From Eubacterium sp. (GTDB taxonomy: Bacteria; Bacillota; Clostridia; Lachnospirales; Lachnospiraceae), in contig JAFRWY010000103.1 of the NCBI GenBank assembly GCA_017437905.1, positions 1-56,980 on the forward strand: DNA of 56,980 nt, given 5' to 3'. The notes beneath the pieces were generated by a model. It saw only the letters and a list, made by a program, of their open reading frames with translations, searched no databases and was not told the origin of the DNA. Positions 1-7,828 of this stretch are shown here, piece by piece; position 1 is the stretch's first letter, and each line of letters opens with the position of its first letter. A program made the position numbers and the translations under genes.

Positions 1-120
1 AAATATTTTGATGAGGTCAATGAGGAACCCGTTGTATATCACTGGAAATATCGTCTTGACGAGATAAATCCGAATGAGGAATTGTCGGTTGATACATTGC
101 CTGTCAAAAAGTCCAGTTAA
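1..120 (+). CDS. 3' end of an unidentified gene (partial)
   Basis: Reading frame 1 is open from the first base to a TAA at 118-120, giving the last 39 residues of a protein whose start lies outside the window. The tail is acidic and ends in KKSS. I do not recognise the family. About 225 bases separate it from the next gene, which has its own promoter, so it is probably not part of the exporter operon. Confidence 0.5.
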   Translation, partial: KYFDEVNEEPVVYHWKYRLDEINPNEELSVDTLPVKKSS

Positions 121-269
121 TTTATGACGCTTATACTAGAATTACAAAAGAATCGTCAGGTCTTACGATCCGAATAATCAGGATAAAAGATGAATTGGAA
201 CTGTTTGATTTTTAATTTTAGATTGACTATGGAAGGGATCAGTGCAAGTGCTCTTGTAGTAGAAAAAAA

Positions 270-299
270 TTGACGGGTTCAGGGCTGAAAGGGTAAAAT
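270..299 (+). promoter_or_regulatory. Predicted sigma-A promoter of the exporter operon
   Basis: A -35 box TTGACG (270-275) and a -10 box TAAAAT (294-299) are 18 bases apart, about 50 bases before the first start codon. The spacer contains the palindrome annotated separately. Seen by eye, not tested. Confidence 0.55.
278..289 (+). promoter_or_regulatory. Palindrome TTCA-N4-TGAA in the exporter promoter (candidate TetR operator)
   Basis: TTCAGGGCTGAA lies between the -35 and -10 boxes of the exporter promoter. The same TTCA-N4-TGAA layout occurs at the -35 box of the toxin promoter near 5879-5890. A regulator bound here would block RNA polymerase. That the local TetR protein binds it is an inference from position and shared sequence. 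Confidence 0.4.
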
Positions 300-346
300 G
301 ATCATTAATAGATGGTGATCAAAATTCTATTAATCAGGAGGATTGC

Positions 347-781
347 ATGGAAGAGAAGAATATCATATTCCGGGAAGAAGCCCTTGACAACCTTTCTACG
401 CCGGATCAACTAACAGACTATCTGCGCGTTTCAAAGTCCAGGGCATGGATTCTTGTCACTGCCATCATCATTGTGCTTGCAGGACTGATCCTGTGGGCAT
501 TTATGGGGAGGTTTCAGCTGTCAAATCAGGGGATGGCCAGCATAGTGGAAGGCGAGGCGGCCATCGTTCTGCAGGACCAGTCGAAGAATATGATCTATAA
601 TGGACAAAAGGCATATACACTGACCGATGATGAGCTTTACATATCGGAAGTCATTTATGATGAATATGAAAGACCGGTGGGCTATGCGAAAACGGATCTG
701 GAAGACGGAGTATATGAAGTAAGGATCGTATCCGGTGAGCTTAGTCCGATGGAGCTTCTTTTTGGAAATACGATGCAATAG
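347..781 (+). CDS. NHLM-type secretion adaptor, short HlyD-like membrane protein
   Basis: This 144-residue protein has a cytoplasmic N-terminus (residues 1-32, with the IFREEALDNLSTPDQL pattern typical of NHLM bacteriocin secretion adaptors), one membrane segment at about 33-55, and a roughly 90-residue outside domain with short beta-type stretches. HlyD-like adaptors normally run to several hundred residues and link the ABC exporter to the cell exterior; the long coiled-coil and lipoyl arms are missing here, as expected for a cell without an outer membrane. The ribosome site CAGGAGG precedes the ATG by 6-7 bases. The next gene, encoding the peptidase exporter, begins 21 bases after the stop. 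The identity rests on the N-terminal motif and the gene order. Confidence 0.7.
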   Translation: MEEKNIIFREEALDNLSTPDQLTDYLRVSKSRAWILVTAIIIVLAGLILWAFMGRFQLSNQGMASIVEGEAAIVLQDQSKNMIYNGQKAYTLTDDELYISEVIYDEYERPVGYAKTDLEDGVYEVRIVSGELSPMELLFGNTMQ

Positions 782-802
782 AAGTCTGCACTGGAGAATG
801 GA

Positions 803-2986
803 ATGACGAAGACGAAGATGAATAAAACCGTGACGAAGGGCGTGGCAAAAACACCTGTTATCCTTCAGTTGGAAGCACTTGAATGCGGAGCGGCATGTCT
901 GGCCATGATTGCAGCATACTATGGGAAATGGGTGACGTTGGAGCAGGCCAGATCGGATTGCGGCGTTTCCCGTGACGGATCCAATGCAAAAAATGTTGCT
1001 GCAGCAGCCCGAAGCTACGGATTTGAGGTGAAGACCTTCAGACGAAACCCGGAAAGCATTCGAAAGAAGGGCGTTTTTCCATGTATCATCCACTGGGACA
1101 TGGATCATTTTGTGGTCCTGAACGGGTTCCGCGGGAAGTATGCCTGCATCAATGATCCGGCCAGAGGATTGATCCGGGCGGAATCGGACGAATTCGACAG
1201 ATCTTTTTCGGGTGTGACGATTCAGCTGGCTCCGACCTCGGACTTTGTTCCGGAAGGAAAAAGGGAGAGCCCGTTCCGATCATCGGTAATAAAACCCGGT
1301 ACGGCGGGATCGGCATTCAGGGTGGTATTTTTTGCGGCGCTGATCCTGTCTTTTCTTTCGGTTGTTTATTATCTGATGCAGAAAATATATATAGATCATC
1401 TGCTGAAGGATACGACGGGGTCTGACATCCTGAAGGTGTTCACCCTGATTCTTGTTACACTGGCTGTCCTGCAGCTAACGGCGGCATGGCTCCATACCAT
1501 TTACAGGATAAAGGTCAGCGGGAAATATGCCATCACCGGAAGTGCCTCCTACATGTGGAAGGTATTGCAGATGCCCATGGAGTTCTTCTCACAGCGTATG
1601 CCGAGCGATGTTTATACCAGAATGGAGATGATGGAGGATCTGGCTGGAGCGGTGGTGGATACCTTTATCCCGCTGGTGGTAAATACGATCCTGACCGTTC
1701 TCTGTCTGGTGCTTATGCTACGAGAGAGTGTAACCCTTACAGCTGTCGCCCTCAGTGCCGTTGTGATCAATCTTTTTCTGACCGGTTTTATCTCGCGACA
1801 AAAAGTCAATTCGGTCCGGAGGATGGAGCGGGATAAAGAAAAACTCGCTGCCACTACCATTTCCGGGCTTGAGATGGTTGAAACCATCAAGGTCAGTGGA
1901 GCAGAAAGAGCTTTCTTCAGCAAATGGGCAGGTCTGCAGGCAGCGTATAACAAACAGCAGGTACGAACGGAGAGGGCGGGTTCCTTACTCGGCAGTCTTT
2001 CGGCTTTTATACCGATCCTGGCCTATTATCTGATCATGCTTATTGGAATCGGTTATGTGATCAAGGGAAGAACCACCATCGGAACGGTATGGATGATACA
2101 GGGACTGTTTTCTGTACTTATGTCTCCGGCAGGAGAACTGTTCAAAATAAAAAGCAGCTATCAGGAGCTTCGAACCAAGTATGATCGGGTGGAGGATGTC
2201 CTGAGATATCCCTCTGATAAGGACCTGACGGCTGTTCCGAAGGATAAAACGGCAGAGAGCGGTAAACTACACGGAGATATCGAACTGAAGAATGTGACCT
2301 TTGGCTATTCCGGACTGTCCGAGCCGGTGATACGGAATCTCTCGTTGACGATCCGGCCGGGAAGCAGGGTTGCCATCGTGGGAGCTTCCGGCTGCGGTAA
2401 ATCAACACTTTCCAAACTGATCTCCGGTCTGTATAAGCCGTGGGAAGGGGAAGTGCTGATCTGCGGAAAATCAAGGAGCGAGATAGACAGAGCTGTGCTG
2501 ACGAGCTCCATTGCAGTTGTGGATCAGGATATCACGCTGTTTGAAGGAACCATCAAGCAGAATATCAAGATGTGGGATCCCTCCATCGAGGACTTTGAGA
2601 TGATCATGGCGGCACGTGATGCCAGTGTCCATGATGACATCACAGCCAGGGAGGACGGCTACGGAACAAGAGTTCTCTCGGGAGGAAGAAACTTCTCCGG
2701 GGGTCAGAGACAGAGACTGGAGATCGCGCGAGTCCTGGCGCAGGATCCCTCGATCATCATTCTGGACGAGGCTACCAGTGCATTGGATGCAAAAACGGAA
2801 TATGAGGTTTCCAGGGCCATAGCTGACAGGGGGATCACTTGTATCATGATTGCCCACAGGCTTTCTACCATAAGGGACTGTGATGAGATCGTTGTGCTTG
2901 ACAAGGGCAGAATTGCTGAACGGGGCACCCATGAGGAACTGATCGGCCTTGGAGGCCTTTACACTGCGCTGGTTCAGAGTGAGTAG
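803..2986 (+). CDS. NHLM-type ABC exporter with N-terminal C39 peptidase
   Basis: This protein is predicted to cleave double-glycine leaders and export the cargo. Its 727 residues have three parts. Residues 15-150 form a C39 cysteine-peptidase domain with the oxyanion Gln22, catalytic Cys28 in ECGAACL, a His in DHFVVLNGF and an Asp in NDPARG. Residues 170-450 form a six-helix ABC exporter membrane domain. The C-terminal nucleotide-binding domain has Walker A GASGCGKST near residue 527, signature FSGGQRQR near 631 and Walker B IIILDEATSALD. All catalytic motifs look intact. It forms a tight operon with the adaptor before it and the second exporter after it, 11 bases on. In NHLM systems the two ABC proteins are thought to work as a pair. 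The only leader-bearing substrate visible nearby is the cytolysin at 5998. Confidence 0.9.
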   Translation: MTKTKMNKTVTKGVAKTPVILQLEALECGAACLAMIAAYYGKWVTLEQARSDCGVSRDGSNAKNVAAAARSYGFEVKTFRRNPESIRKKGVFPCIIHWDMDHFVVLNGFRGKYACINDPARGLIRAESDEFDRSFSGVTIQLAPTSDFVPEGKRESPFRSSVIKPGTAGSAFRVVFFAALILSFLSVVYYLMQKIYIDHLLKDTTGSDILKVFTLILVTLAVLQLTAAWLHTIYRIKVSGKYAITGSASYMWKVLQMPMEFFSQRMPSDVYTRMEMMEDLAGAVVDTFIPLVVNTILTVLCLVLMLRESVTLTAVALSAVVINLFLTGFISRQKVNSVRRMERDKEKLAATTISGLEMVETIKVSGAERAFFSKWAGLQAAYNKQQVRTERAGSLLGSLSAFIPILAYYLIMLIGIGYVIKGRTTIGTVWMIQGLFSVLMSPAGELFKIKSSYQELRTKYDRVEDVLRYPSDKDLTAVPKDKTAESGKLHGDIELKNVTFGYSGLSEPVIRNLSLTIRPGSRVAIVGASGCGKSTLSKLISGLYKPWEGEVLICGKSRSEIDRAVLTSSIAVVDQDITLFEGTIKQNIKMWDPSIEDFEMIMAARDASVHDDITAREDGYGTRVLSGGRNFSGGQRQRLEIARVLAQDPSIIILDEATSALDAKTEYEVSRAIADRGITCIMIAHRLSTIRDCDEIVVLDKGRIAERGTHEELIGLGGLYTALVQSE

Positions 2987-2997
2987 GAGGATATGCC

Positions 2998-5190
2998 TTG
3001 AGTTTGTATAAAAACCAGATTGAACAGCGAAAAGAATACGACCGGCATCTCCTGGAGAAATCATTCGTGCAGGCGGCGGAATGCGTATATGGACAGACCG
3101 CAGCCCGGGAGATTGCTGATGAACATGTCATAAAGCGGCTCGCCATCGATGAGTTATTAAGAGCCTTGAACTGTGATCCTGTTGAGATCCCGGATGAGAT
3201 CAGCGAGGATGAACAGCTGGACTTTTGCCTGCGCCGGTATGGTATCATGAGGCGTACAGTCACCCTTGAAAAAAAGTGGTATAAAGAGGCCTTCGGCCCC
3301 ATTCTTGCTTTTGAGAAGGAAAGCAGAAGACCGGTGGTGCTTACACCGGGAGGGATGATAAGCAAGTCTTACTACTACAGAGAACCCGGGGCCGGGAAAG
3401 TCCGCATCAACGGGAAGATGGCGGAGAGACTTGATGACAGAGCATATGCATTTTGTAAGCCTTTCCCCCAGAAGACCCTTACCCGGATGGATATTCTGAA
3501 ATATATGAACGGCTGTATGCACCCCTCCGATAAGCGTACTTATATCATCGGAGTTCTGCTGGTGACCTTTATCAGTATGCTGATCCCGATGATCCTTCGG
3601 ACACTGCTTGCCGACTTTGCGGCTTCTGCCGGAAATGAAAGGATGCTGGTCGGCCTCGGCATATGTATGATCTGTGTACTTCTTTCGATCCATATGATCG
3701 GAGCCGTAAATGACAGCATCATCCACAGGATCAGAACGGAGATGGTCCTCAGTGTTCAGTCAGCCATGATGATGCGGTTTCTTGGACTTCCGTCAGCCTT
3801 CTTTCGGAACTTTAACACCGGAGAGTTGGCCAGTATCATGGCCGCCGCGGATGAACTATGTGAGCAGGTCGTCACATCAATCCTGGCGCTTGGGGTATCG
3901 GCCATGGCGGGCTTCATGTATCTCTTCCATCCCAGCTTTACAGATTATACACTGACGGGAACCGCTGTTGTGATGGTTCTCTTAACCGTGGGGTACGGTG
4001 TGCTTGCTGCATATATCCAGTCGAGGATAAACCGAAGGAAGATGGAGCTGGCTGTGGGGGAAGCTGGAATTCGCTACGATATGATCAGCGGTGTTCAGAA
4101 GATAAAACTCTCCGGTGCGGAGAAAAGATTCTTTGCAAGATGGCTGGAGCAGTATTCGAAGAGCAGAGCGTTCAGCTACAATCCTCCGGTATTCGTACGT
4201 TCTCACCGGGTGATCATCCTGGCGTTAACTCTGATATCCAATATCATACTCATGCATAAGGCCGCCGGTTCCTATATGTCCCCCGAGATGTTTCTCCCCT
4301 TTATGGCAGTATTCGGACTGCTGATGGGTTCCATTGGAAAGCTTACGGAGGTGGCTGCCGCATACGGAAGGACCAAGCCGATCCTTGAACTGATAGAGGG
4401 AATCCTGCGGACAGAGCCGGAGAATACGGAGGAAAAACACTATGTAACAGATTTGTCCGGGAGCATCGACCTGAATCATGTATATTTTCGCTATGATATA
4501 AACTCTCCATATCTTCTGAAGGATGTGTCGCTATCCATCCGGCCGGGGGAATATATTGCCGTGGTAGGAAGAACGGGCTGCGGTAAATCTACACTGATGA
4601 AGCTGATGCTTGGAATCGAGAAGCCGGAGAAGGGCGGGATCTATTTCGATGGAATCACACACGATCTCAGTACCATTGATCTCTCATCCTTAAGGCAAAG
4701 GATCGGTACGGTCCTCCAGGGGGGGCAGCTATTTCAGGGAGATATTTTTCAGAATATATCCATAGCCGCCCCTGGAATCACAGAGGAGGACGCGTGGAAG
4801 GCTGCCGAAATCGCAGGAATCGCGGATGATATCCGTGCCATGCCCATGGGGATGCATACGCTGATCTCACCGGGTGAAGGTGGGATATCCGGAGGCCAGA
4901 AGCAGAGGATCCTTATCGCCAGAGCCATCGCGGGAAAGCCCAGGATCCTTATGTTTGATGAAGCAACCAGCGCCCTTGACAACAGGACACAGAGGCAGGT
5001 CAGCAATGCCCTGGACCGGATGAACTGCACTCGGATCGTGATCGCCCACAGGCTATCCACCATCCGGCATTGTGACCGGATCATCGTGCTGGACGGAGGA
5101 AGGATCATCGAGGACGGAGATTATGAGCAGCTGATCAAAAATGACGGTTTTTTTGCGGAGCTTGTCAGAAGACAGCGACTTGACACTTAG
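2998..5190 (+). CDS. NHLM-type ABC exporter, second subunit without peptidase
   Basis: This 730-residue protein is the second ABC half-transporter of an NHLM export system. The N-terminal 170 residues are the family-specific domain (RYGIMRRTVTLEKKWYKEAF and LAFEKESRRPVVL patterns) and carry no C39 peptidase motifs. The membrane domain spans about residues 175-440. The ATPase has Walker A GRTGCGKST near residue 524, signature ISGGQKQR near 629 and Walker B ILMFDEATSALD. The start is a TTG, chosen because AGGAGG lies 7 bases upstream and overlaps the stop of the preceding gene. It probably forms a heterodimer with the peptidase-bearing subunit. All ATPase motifs are present, so it should be active. 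Confidence 0.87.
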   Translation: MSLYKNQIEQRKEYDRHLLEKSFVQAAECVYGQTAAREIADEHVIKRLAIDELLRALNCDPVEIPDEISEDEQLDFCLRRYGIMRRTVTLEKKWYKEAFGPILAFEKESRRPVVLTPGGMISKSYYYREPGAGKVRINGKMAERLDDRAYAFCKPFPQKTLTRMDILKYMNGCMHPSDKRTYIIGVLLVTFISMLIPMILRTLLADFAASAGNERMLVGLGICMICVLLSIHMIGAVNDSIIHRIRTEMVLSVQSAMMMRFLGLPSAFFRNFNTGELASIMAAADELCEQVVTSILALGVSAMAGFMYLFHPSFTDYTLTGTAVVMVLLTVGYGVLAAYIQSRINRRKMELAVGEAGIRYDMISGVQKIKLSGAEKRFFARWLEQYSKSRAFSYNPPVFVRSHRVIILALTLISNIILMHKAAGSYMSPEMFLPFMAVFGLLMGSIGKLTEVAAAYGRTKPILELIEGILRTEPENTEEKHYVTDLSGSIDLNHVYFRYDINSPYLLKDVSLSIRPGEYIAVVGRTGCGKSTLMKLMLGIEKPEKGGIYFDGITHDLSTIDLSSLRQRIGTVLQGGQLFQGDIFQNISIAAPGITEEDAWKAAEIAGIADDIRAMPMGMHTLISPGEGGISGGQKQRILIARAIAGKPRILMFDEATSALDNRTQRQVSNALDRMNCTRIVIAHRLSTIRHCDRIIVLDGGRIIEDGDYEQLIKNDGFFAELVRRQRLDT

Positions 5191-5208
5191 CAGGTTAGTG
5201 GGGGAAGA

Positions 5209-5859
5209 ATGAATATGATCGGAAAAACTACTGACCGTCGGATCGGGAAGACAATGAAGGCGATATCAGATGCCCTGGCCGAGCTTCTTACGGAGAAGGA
5301 GCTTCACAGGATCAGCATTAACGAGATCGCGGAGAAAGCCGAGGTAAGCCGTACCACCTTTTATAAGTATTATTCTGATGTATATGATCTGTATGATAAA
5401 CTGTCGCAGAACACGCTGAATGATCTCGGAATTATTTTTCTACAAAACCGGGAACGTTCGGAGGAAGAATTCTATCAGGAGTTTATTCGATATGTGGCCG
5501 ACAACCGGATGACCTTCAGAATGATATTCAGCAGAAATACCACCGCAGGCCTGAAGGACAGGGTGGTCAAAATGATCGAGGGCGTACTCCGCCATCAGTA
5601 CAGTGAGAAGTATGAAGTACCTCTCAACAGCCTGGAGCTGATCTATTATACCGGATATAGGGCCAATGGTCTTATGTCGGTTTTACAGAAATGGGTGCGT
5701 ACGGATTTCAGGGAATCCTGTGAGTATATGGCAGAGGTGATTGCGATCCTCGATAAAAATATGGAGAACTCCTTCCGAAGGGAATTGGAAAAGCTGCATG
5801 AAAATCTGGGGAAATGGTGTATTAACAGGGAAAATAAAACCACATATGTCCGAAACTGA
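5209..5859 (+). CDS. TetR/AcrR-family regulator of the toxin cassette
   Basis: This 216-residue protein has an N-terminal TetR helix-turn-helix (about residues 10-58, with ISINEIAEKAEVSRTTFYKYY as the recognition region) and a C-terminal all-helical ligand-binding and dimer domain. The closest general type is the DhaS-like group, which often senses small ligands. It starts 18 bases after the second exporter gene and so is probably co-transcribed with the exporter. Palindromic TGAACA/TGTTCA half-sites lie at the end of its gene and at the promoter of the next one, and a related palindrome lies in the exporter promoter. The simplest model is that it represses both transcription units. The inducer cannot be read from sequence. 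Confidence 0.85.
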   Translation: MNMIGKTTDRRIGKTMKAISDALAELLTEKELHRISINEIAEKAEVSRTTFYKYYSDVYDLYDKLSQNTLNDLGIIFLQNRERSEEEFYQEFIRYVADNRMTFRMIFSRNTTAGLKDRVVKMIEGVLRHQYSEKYEVPLNSLELIYYTGYRANGLMSVLQKWVRTDFRESCEYMAEVIAILDKNMENSFRRELEKLHENLGKWCINRENKTTYVRN

Positions 5860-5892
5860 ACAGATCGCCTCAGATGTGTTCAGAATTGAACA
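5857..5892 (+). promoter_or_regulatory. Cluster of TGAACA/TGTTCA half-sites (candidate TetR operator)
   Basis: TGAACA occurs at 5857-5862, TGTTCA at 5877-5882 and TGAACA at 5887-5892. The last two form a palindrome with 6-base arms and a 4-base centre that overlaps the -35 box of the toxin promoter. The core TTCA-N4-TGAA matches the palindrome in the exporter promoter at 278-289. Binding by the adjacent TetR protein is inferred. Confidence 0.45.
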
Positions 5893-5914
5893 ATGTGCCA
5901 AAAAACTGTAAATT
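5886..5914 (+). promoter_or_regulatory. Predicted sigma-A promoter of the cytolysin gene
   Basis: TTGAAC (5886-5891) and TAAATT (5909-5914) are 17 bases apart, giving a 5' untranslated region of about 75 bases before the cytolysin start. The -35 box overlaps the palindromic operator candidate. This would allow the toxin to be transcribed apart from the exporter. Confidence 0.45.
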
Positions 5915-5997
5915 GAAATTGGAAGACAAAAATGGTAAAAAGAAAACAGGTTCGGGTAACCCGGAAAAAATGCAATCCATGAACGGAGGTAGCTGCT

Positions 5998-7803
5998 ATG
6001 ATGAATATGAACAGTTTTTTAGACGGACTGAACGAGAAGCAAAAAAGTGCGGTGCTTGCCTGCAAAACCGAAGCAGAACTGGAAAGGGTGATCGATGATT
6101 ATGATATCGAGCTTCCGGATGAACTGCTTTCGGAGGTGGCCGGTGGCAAAGGAAAGCTGATACCTGTACTACTTGCTGGACTTCTCACGCTGTCAGCAGT
6201 GGGCTCTACGGCGGAAGCCGCAGAAAGCAGAACAACAACGCAGGACACTGGGATCCTTCGGGAAGTCGAAGCAGATAGCAGTTCTACGGCAGGGTTCGTG
6301 GAATTCCAGGCTGACAGACCTGAGATAGCTACTGTGACAGCAAAAGGCAATACAGCACTGGACCGGTATTTAAAGAGCATCGCCCCGAAGGACAAAAAAA
6401 CGCTTCTGGTCGATAAAGGAGAGGGGTCAAATCTTGAAACCATCGGTTCAGTTGAAGAGGAGGGCAACAACCTGATCGTTGTTACCAGAAAGAGAGAGAG
6501 TCTGGAGAATTCCACCGAAACGGTAGGAACACTGGCGGGAAATCTCTCGGGTGTATATCCAGGGGCTATCGTACATGCGGATTCCAATCTGGTGGATGGT
6601 CACCCGACTGCAATAACCATTGATGGCGTTGACCGGCAGCCGATGAGAGTATATCTGGATATAGCCGGGAATACGCTGCCGGCTCATACGGTTGACTATG
6701 TGTCTGAGGAGGATGTCCTCCCCGAGATCAACAAGATGCTTGAGGATTGGTTACAGAATACAAAGACAGTTCCTGCTCAGATCTCCTACAAGTGCGTCAT
6801 GGCACACAGTAAATCACAGTTGGATATGGCTCTCGGGGTGAAGGGCGCCGCGGATAAGTATGGCGTCGATATCAACGCCTGCATGAAGGGTGAAAAACAG
6901 GAAATGCTGGTTGTATTTAATCAGGTTTATTATACTGTCAAGACAAATCATGCAACCGCCTCCAAGCTGTTTGCGAAGAATGTGGATGAGAACGACCTGA
7001 TCGATGAAGGCGTAGATGCAAGTAACCCGTGTCTGGCGGAGGTTACAAGCATGTCCTATGGACGCCAGATTGTGGTGAAGCTTTCGACAGAAAACACCTC
7101 TGCTGAAGTGGAGGCTGCATGGAATGCATCCCTCGGCTCTACTGAAATAAAAAATGAAAACGCGTATAAGGAGATCATGGAAAAAACCAGCATCAGTGCA
7201 TGTGCATTTGGCGGAAATGCCGGAACTGTAGGCGGCATAATGAGCGCGCATACGATTGAAGTGATCAATGAGGCATTGAAGCAGGATCTGCAGTTTTCAG
7301 AGAAGACACCCGCTGTCCCGCTCAGCTACAGTACCACTTTTATCGATGATGGATCAAGCGCTATGATCGTCCGGTCCACAGACTACATTACCACAAAAAG
7401 AACCGTACGCGGGCCGGTCAGCTTCACGGTATCCGGTGCCACCTGGTGGGACGAAAAGAGTCAGCATCTCTACGGAAGAAGGGTTGTCGGAGTTGATGAG
7501 AAAGGTAATCTTAAGCTGAGCGGCTGGGAAACATTAAACAGTGACACAGGATCCGTCTCCCAACAGAATATATCCGGAAAATACGTTGAATTCGGATTTG
7601 AGGTGGATCAGACCGGTGCCACGGATTGGCCATATTCCGATGTTTTCTGGCGGTATAAGGATGGTGTGGCAAACAGCATTGATATTGATCTTGGTGGTGC
7701 AGCACGCTCCGCGTCAATCAATATCAAGGTTAACGGAAATTCTGTTTTCCAGACCTCGAATGCCGATTCCCATAATCGTCATAACTGGAATGAGTATAAT
7801 TAA
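5998..7803 (+). CDS. Cholesterol-dependent-cytolysin-like pore-forming protein with a double-glycine leader
   Basis: Residues 1-50 are a bacteriocin-type leader: a charged amphipathic helix, ELPDELLSEVAGG, with Leu at -12 and -7, Val at -4 and Gly-Gly at 49-50. Residues 51-75 form a Lys-rich start plus hydrophobic stretch ending in AEAAES, like a Sec signal. Residues 120-585 match thiol-activated cytolysins such as pneumolysin from end to end: KDKKTLLVDKGE, VYPGAI, TVPAQISY with MAHS, GEKQEMLVVFNQVYYTV, SYGRQIVVKL with EVEAAWNA, the Gly-Gly pair AFGG (404-406), and VPLSYSTTF with STDYITTK. The undecapeptide region (about 537-552, DQTGATDW) lacks the Cys and the WEWWR core, and the Thr-Leu cholesterol motif appears as SV (582-583). 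Start: GGAGG 8 bases before the ATG. The upstream exporter carries the matching C39 peptidase. Family identity is seen directly; the export route is inferred. Confidence 0.88.
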   Translation: MMNMNSFLDGLNEKQKSAVLACKTEAELERVIDDYDIELPDELLSEVAGGKGKLIPVLLAGLLTLSAVGSTAEAAESRTTTQDTGILREVEADSSSTAGFVEFQADRPEIATVTAKGNTALDRYLKSIAPKDKKTLLVDKGEGSNLETIGSVEEEGNNLIVVTRKRESLENSTETVGTLAGNLSGVYPGAIVHADSNLVDGHPTAITIDGVDRQPMRVYLDIAGNTLPAHTVDYVSEEDVLPEINKMLEDWLQNTKTVPAQISYKCVMAHSKSQLDMALGVKGAADKYGVDINACMKGEKQEMLVVFNQVYYTVKTNHATASKLFAKNVDENDLIDEGVDASNPCLAEVTSMSYGRQIVVKLSTENTSAEVEAAWNASLGSTEIKNENAYKEIMEKTSISACAFGGNAGTVGGIMSAHTIEVINEALKQDLQFSEKTPAVPLSYSTTFIDDGSSAMIVRSTDYITTKRTVRGPVSFTVSGATWWDEKSQHLYGRRVVGVDEKGNLKLSGWETLNSDTGSVSQQNISGKYVEFGFEVDQTGATDWPYSDVFWRYKDGVANSIDIDLGGAARSASINIKVNGNSVFQTSNADSHNRHNWNEYN

Positions 7804-7807
7804 GACT

Positions 7808-7828
7808 GAGGGATAGACTTTCTCCCTC
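7808..7828 (+). terminator. Weak hairpin after the cytolysin gene
   Basis: GAGGGA (7808-7813) can pair with TCCCTC (7823-7828) four bases after the stop codon. No run of T follows, so termination is uncertain. Confidence 0.3.

Noticed and set aside
521-1108. Long minus-strand open frame across the adaptor and peptidase genes
   Set aside because: It is antisense to two genes with clear family motifs, and its own sequence shows no domain, signal or ribosome site.
5998-6147. Leader as the precursor of a classical lanthipeptide or other modified peptide
   Set aside because: No lanthionine synthetase, radical-SAM or cyclodehydratase gene is nearby, and the sequence after the Gly-Gly is a 550-residue cytolysin-like protein rather than a short core.
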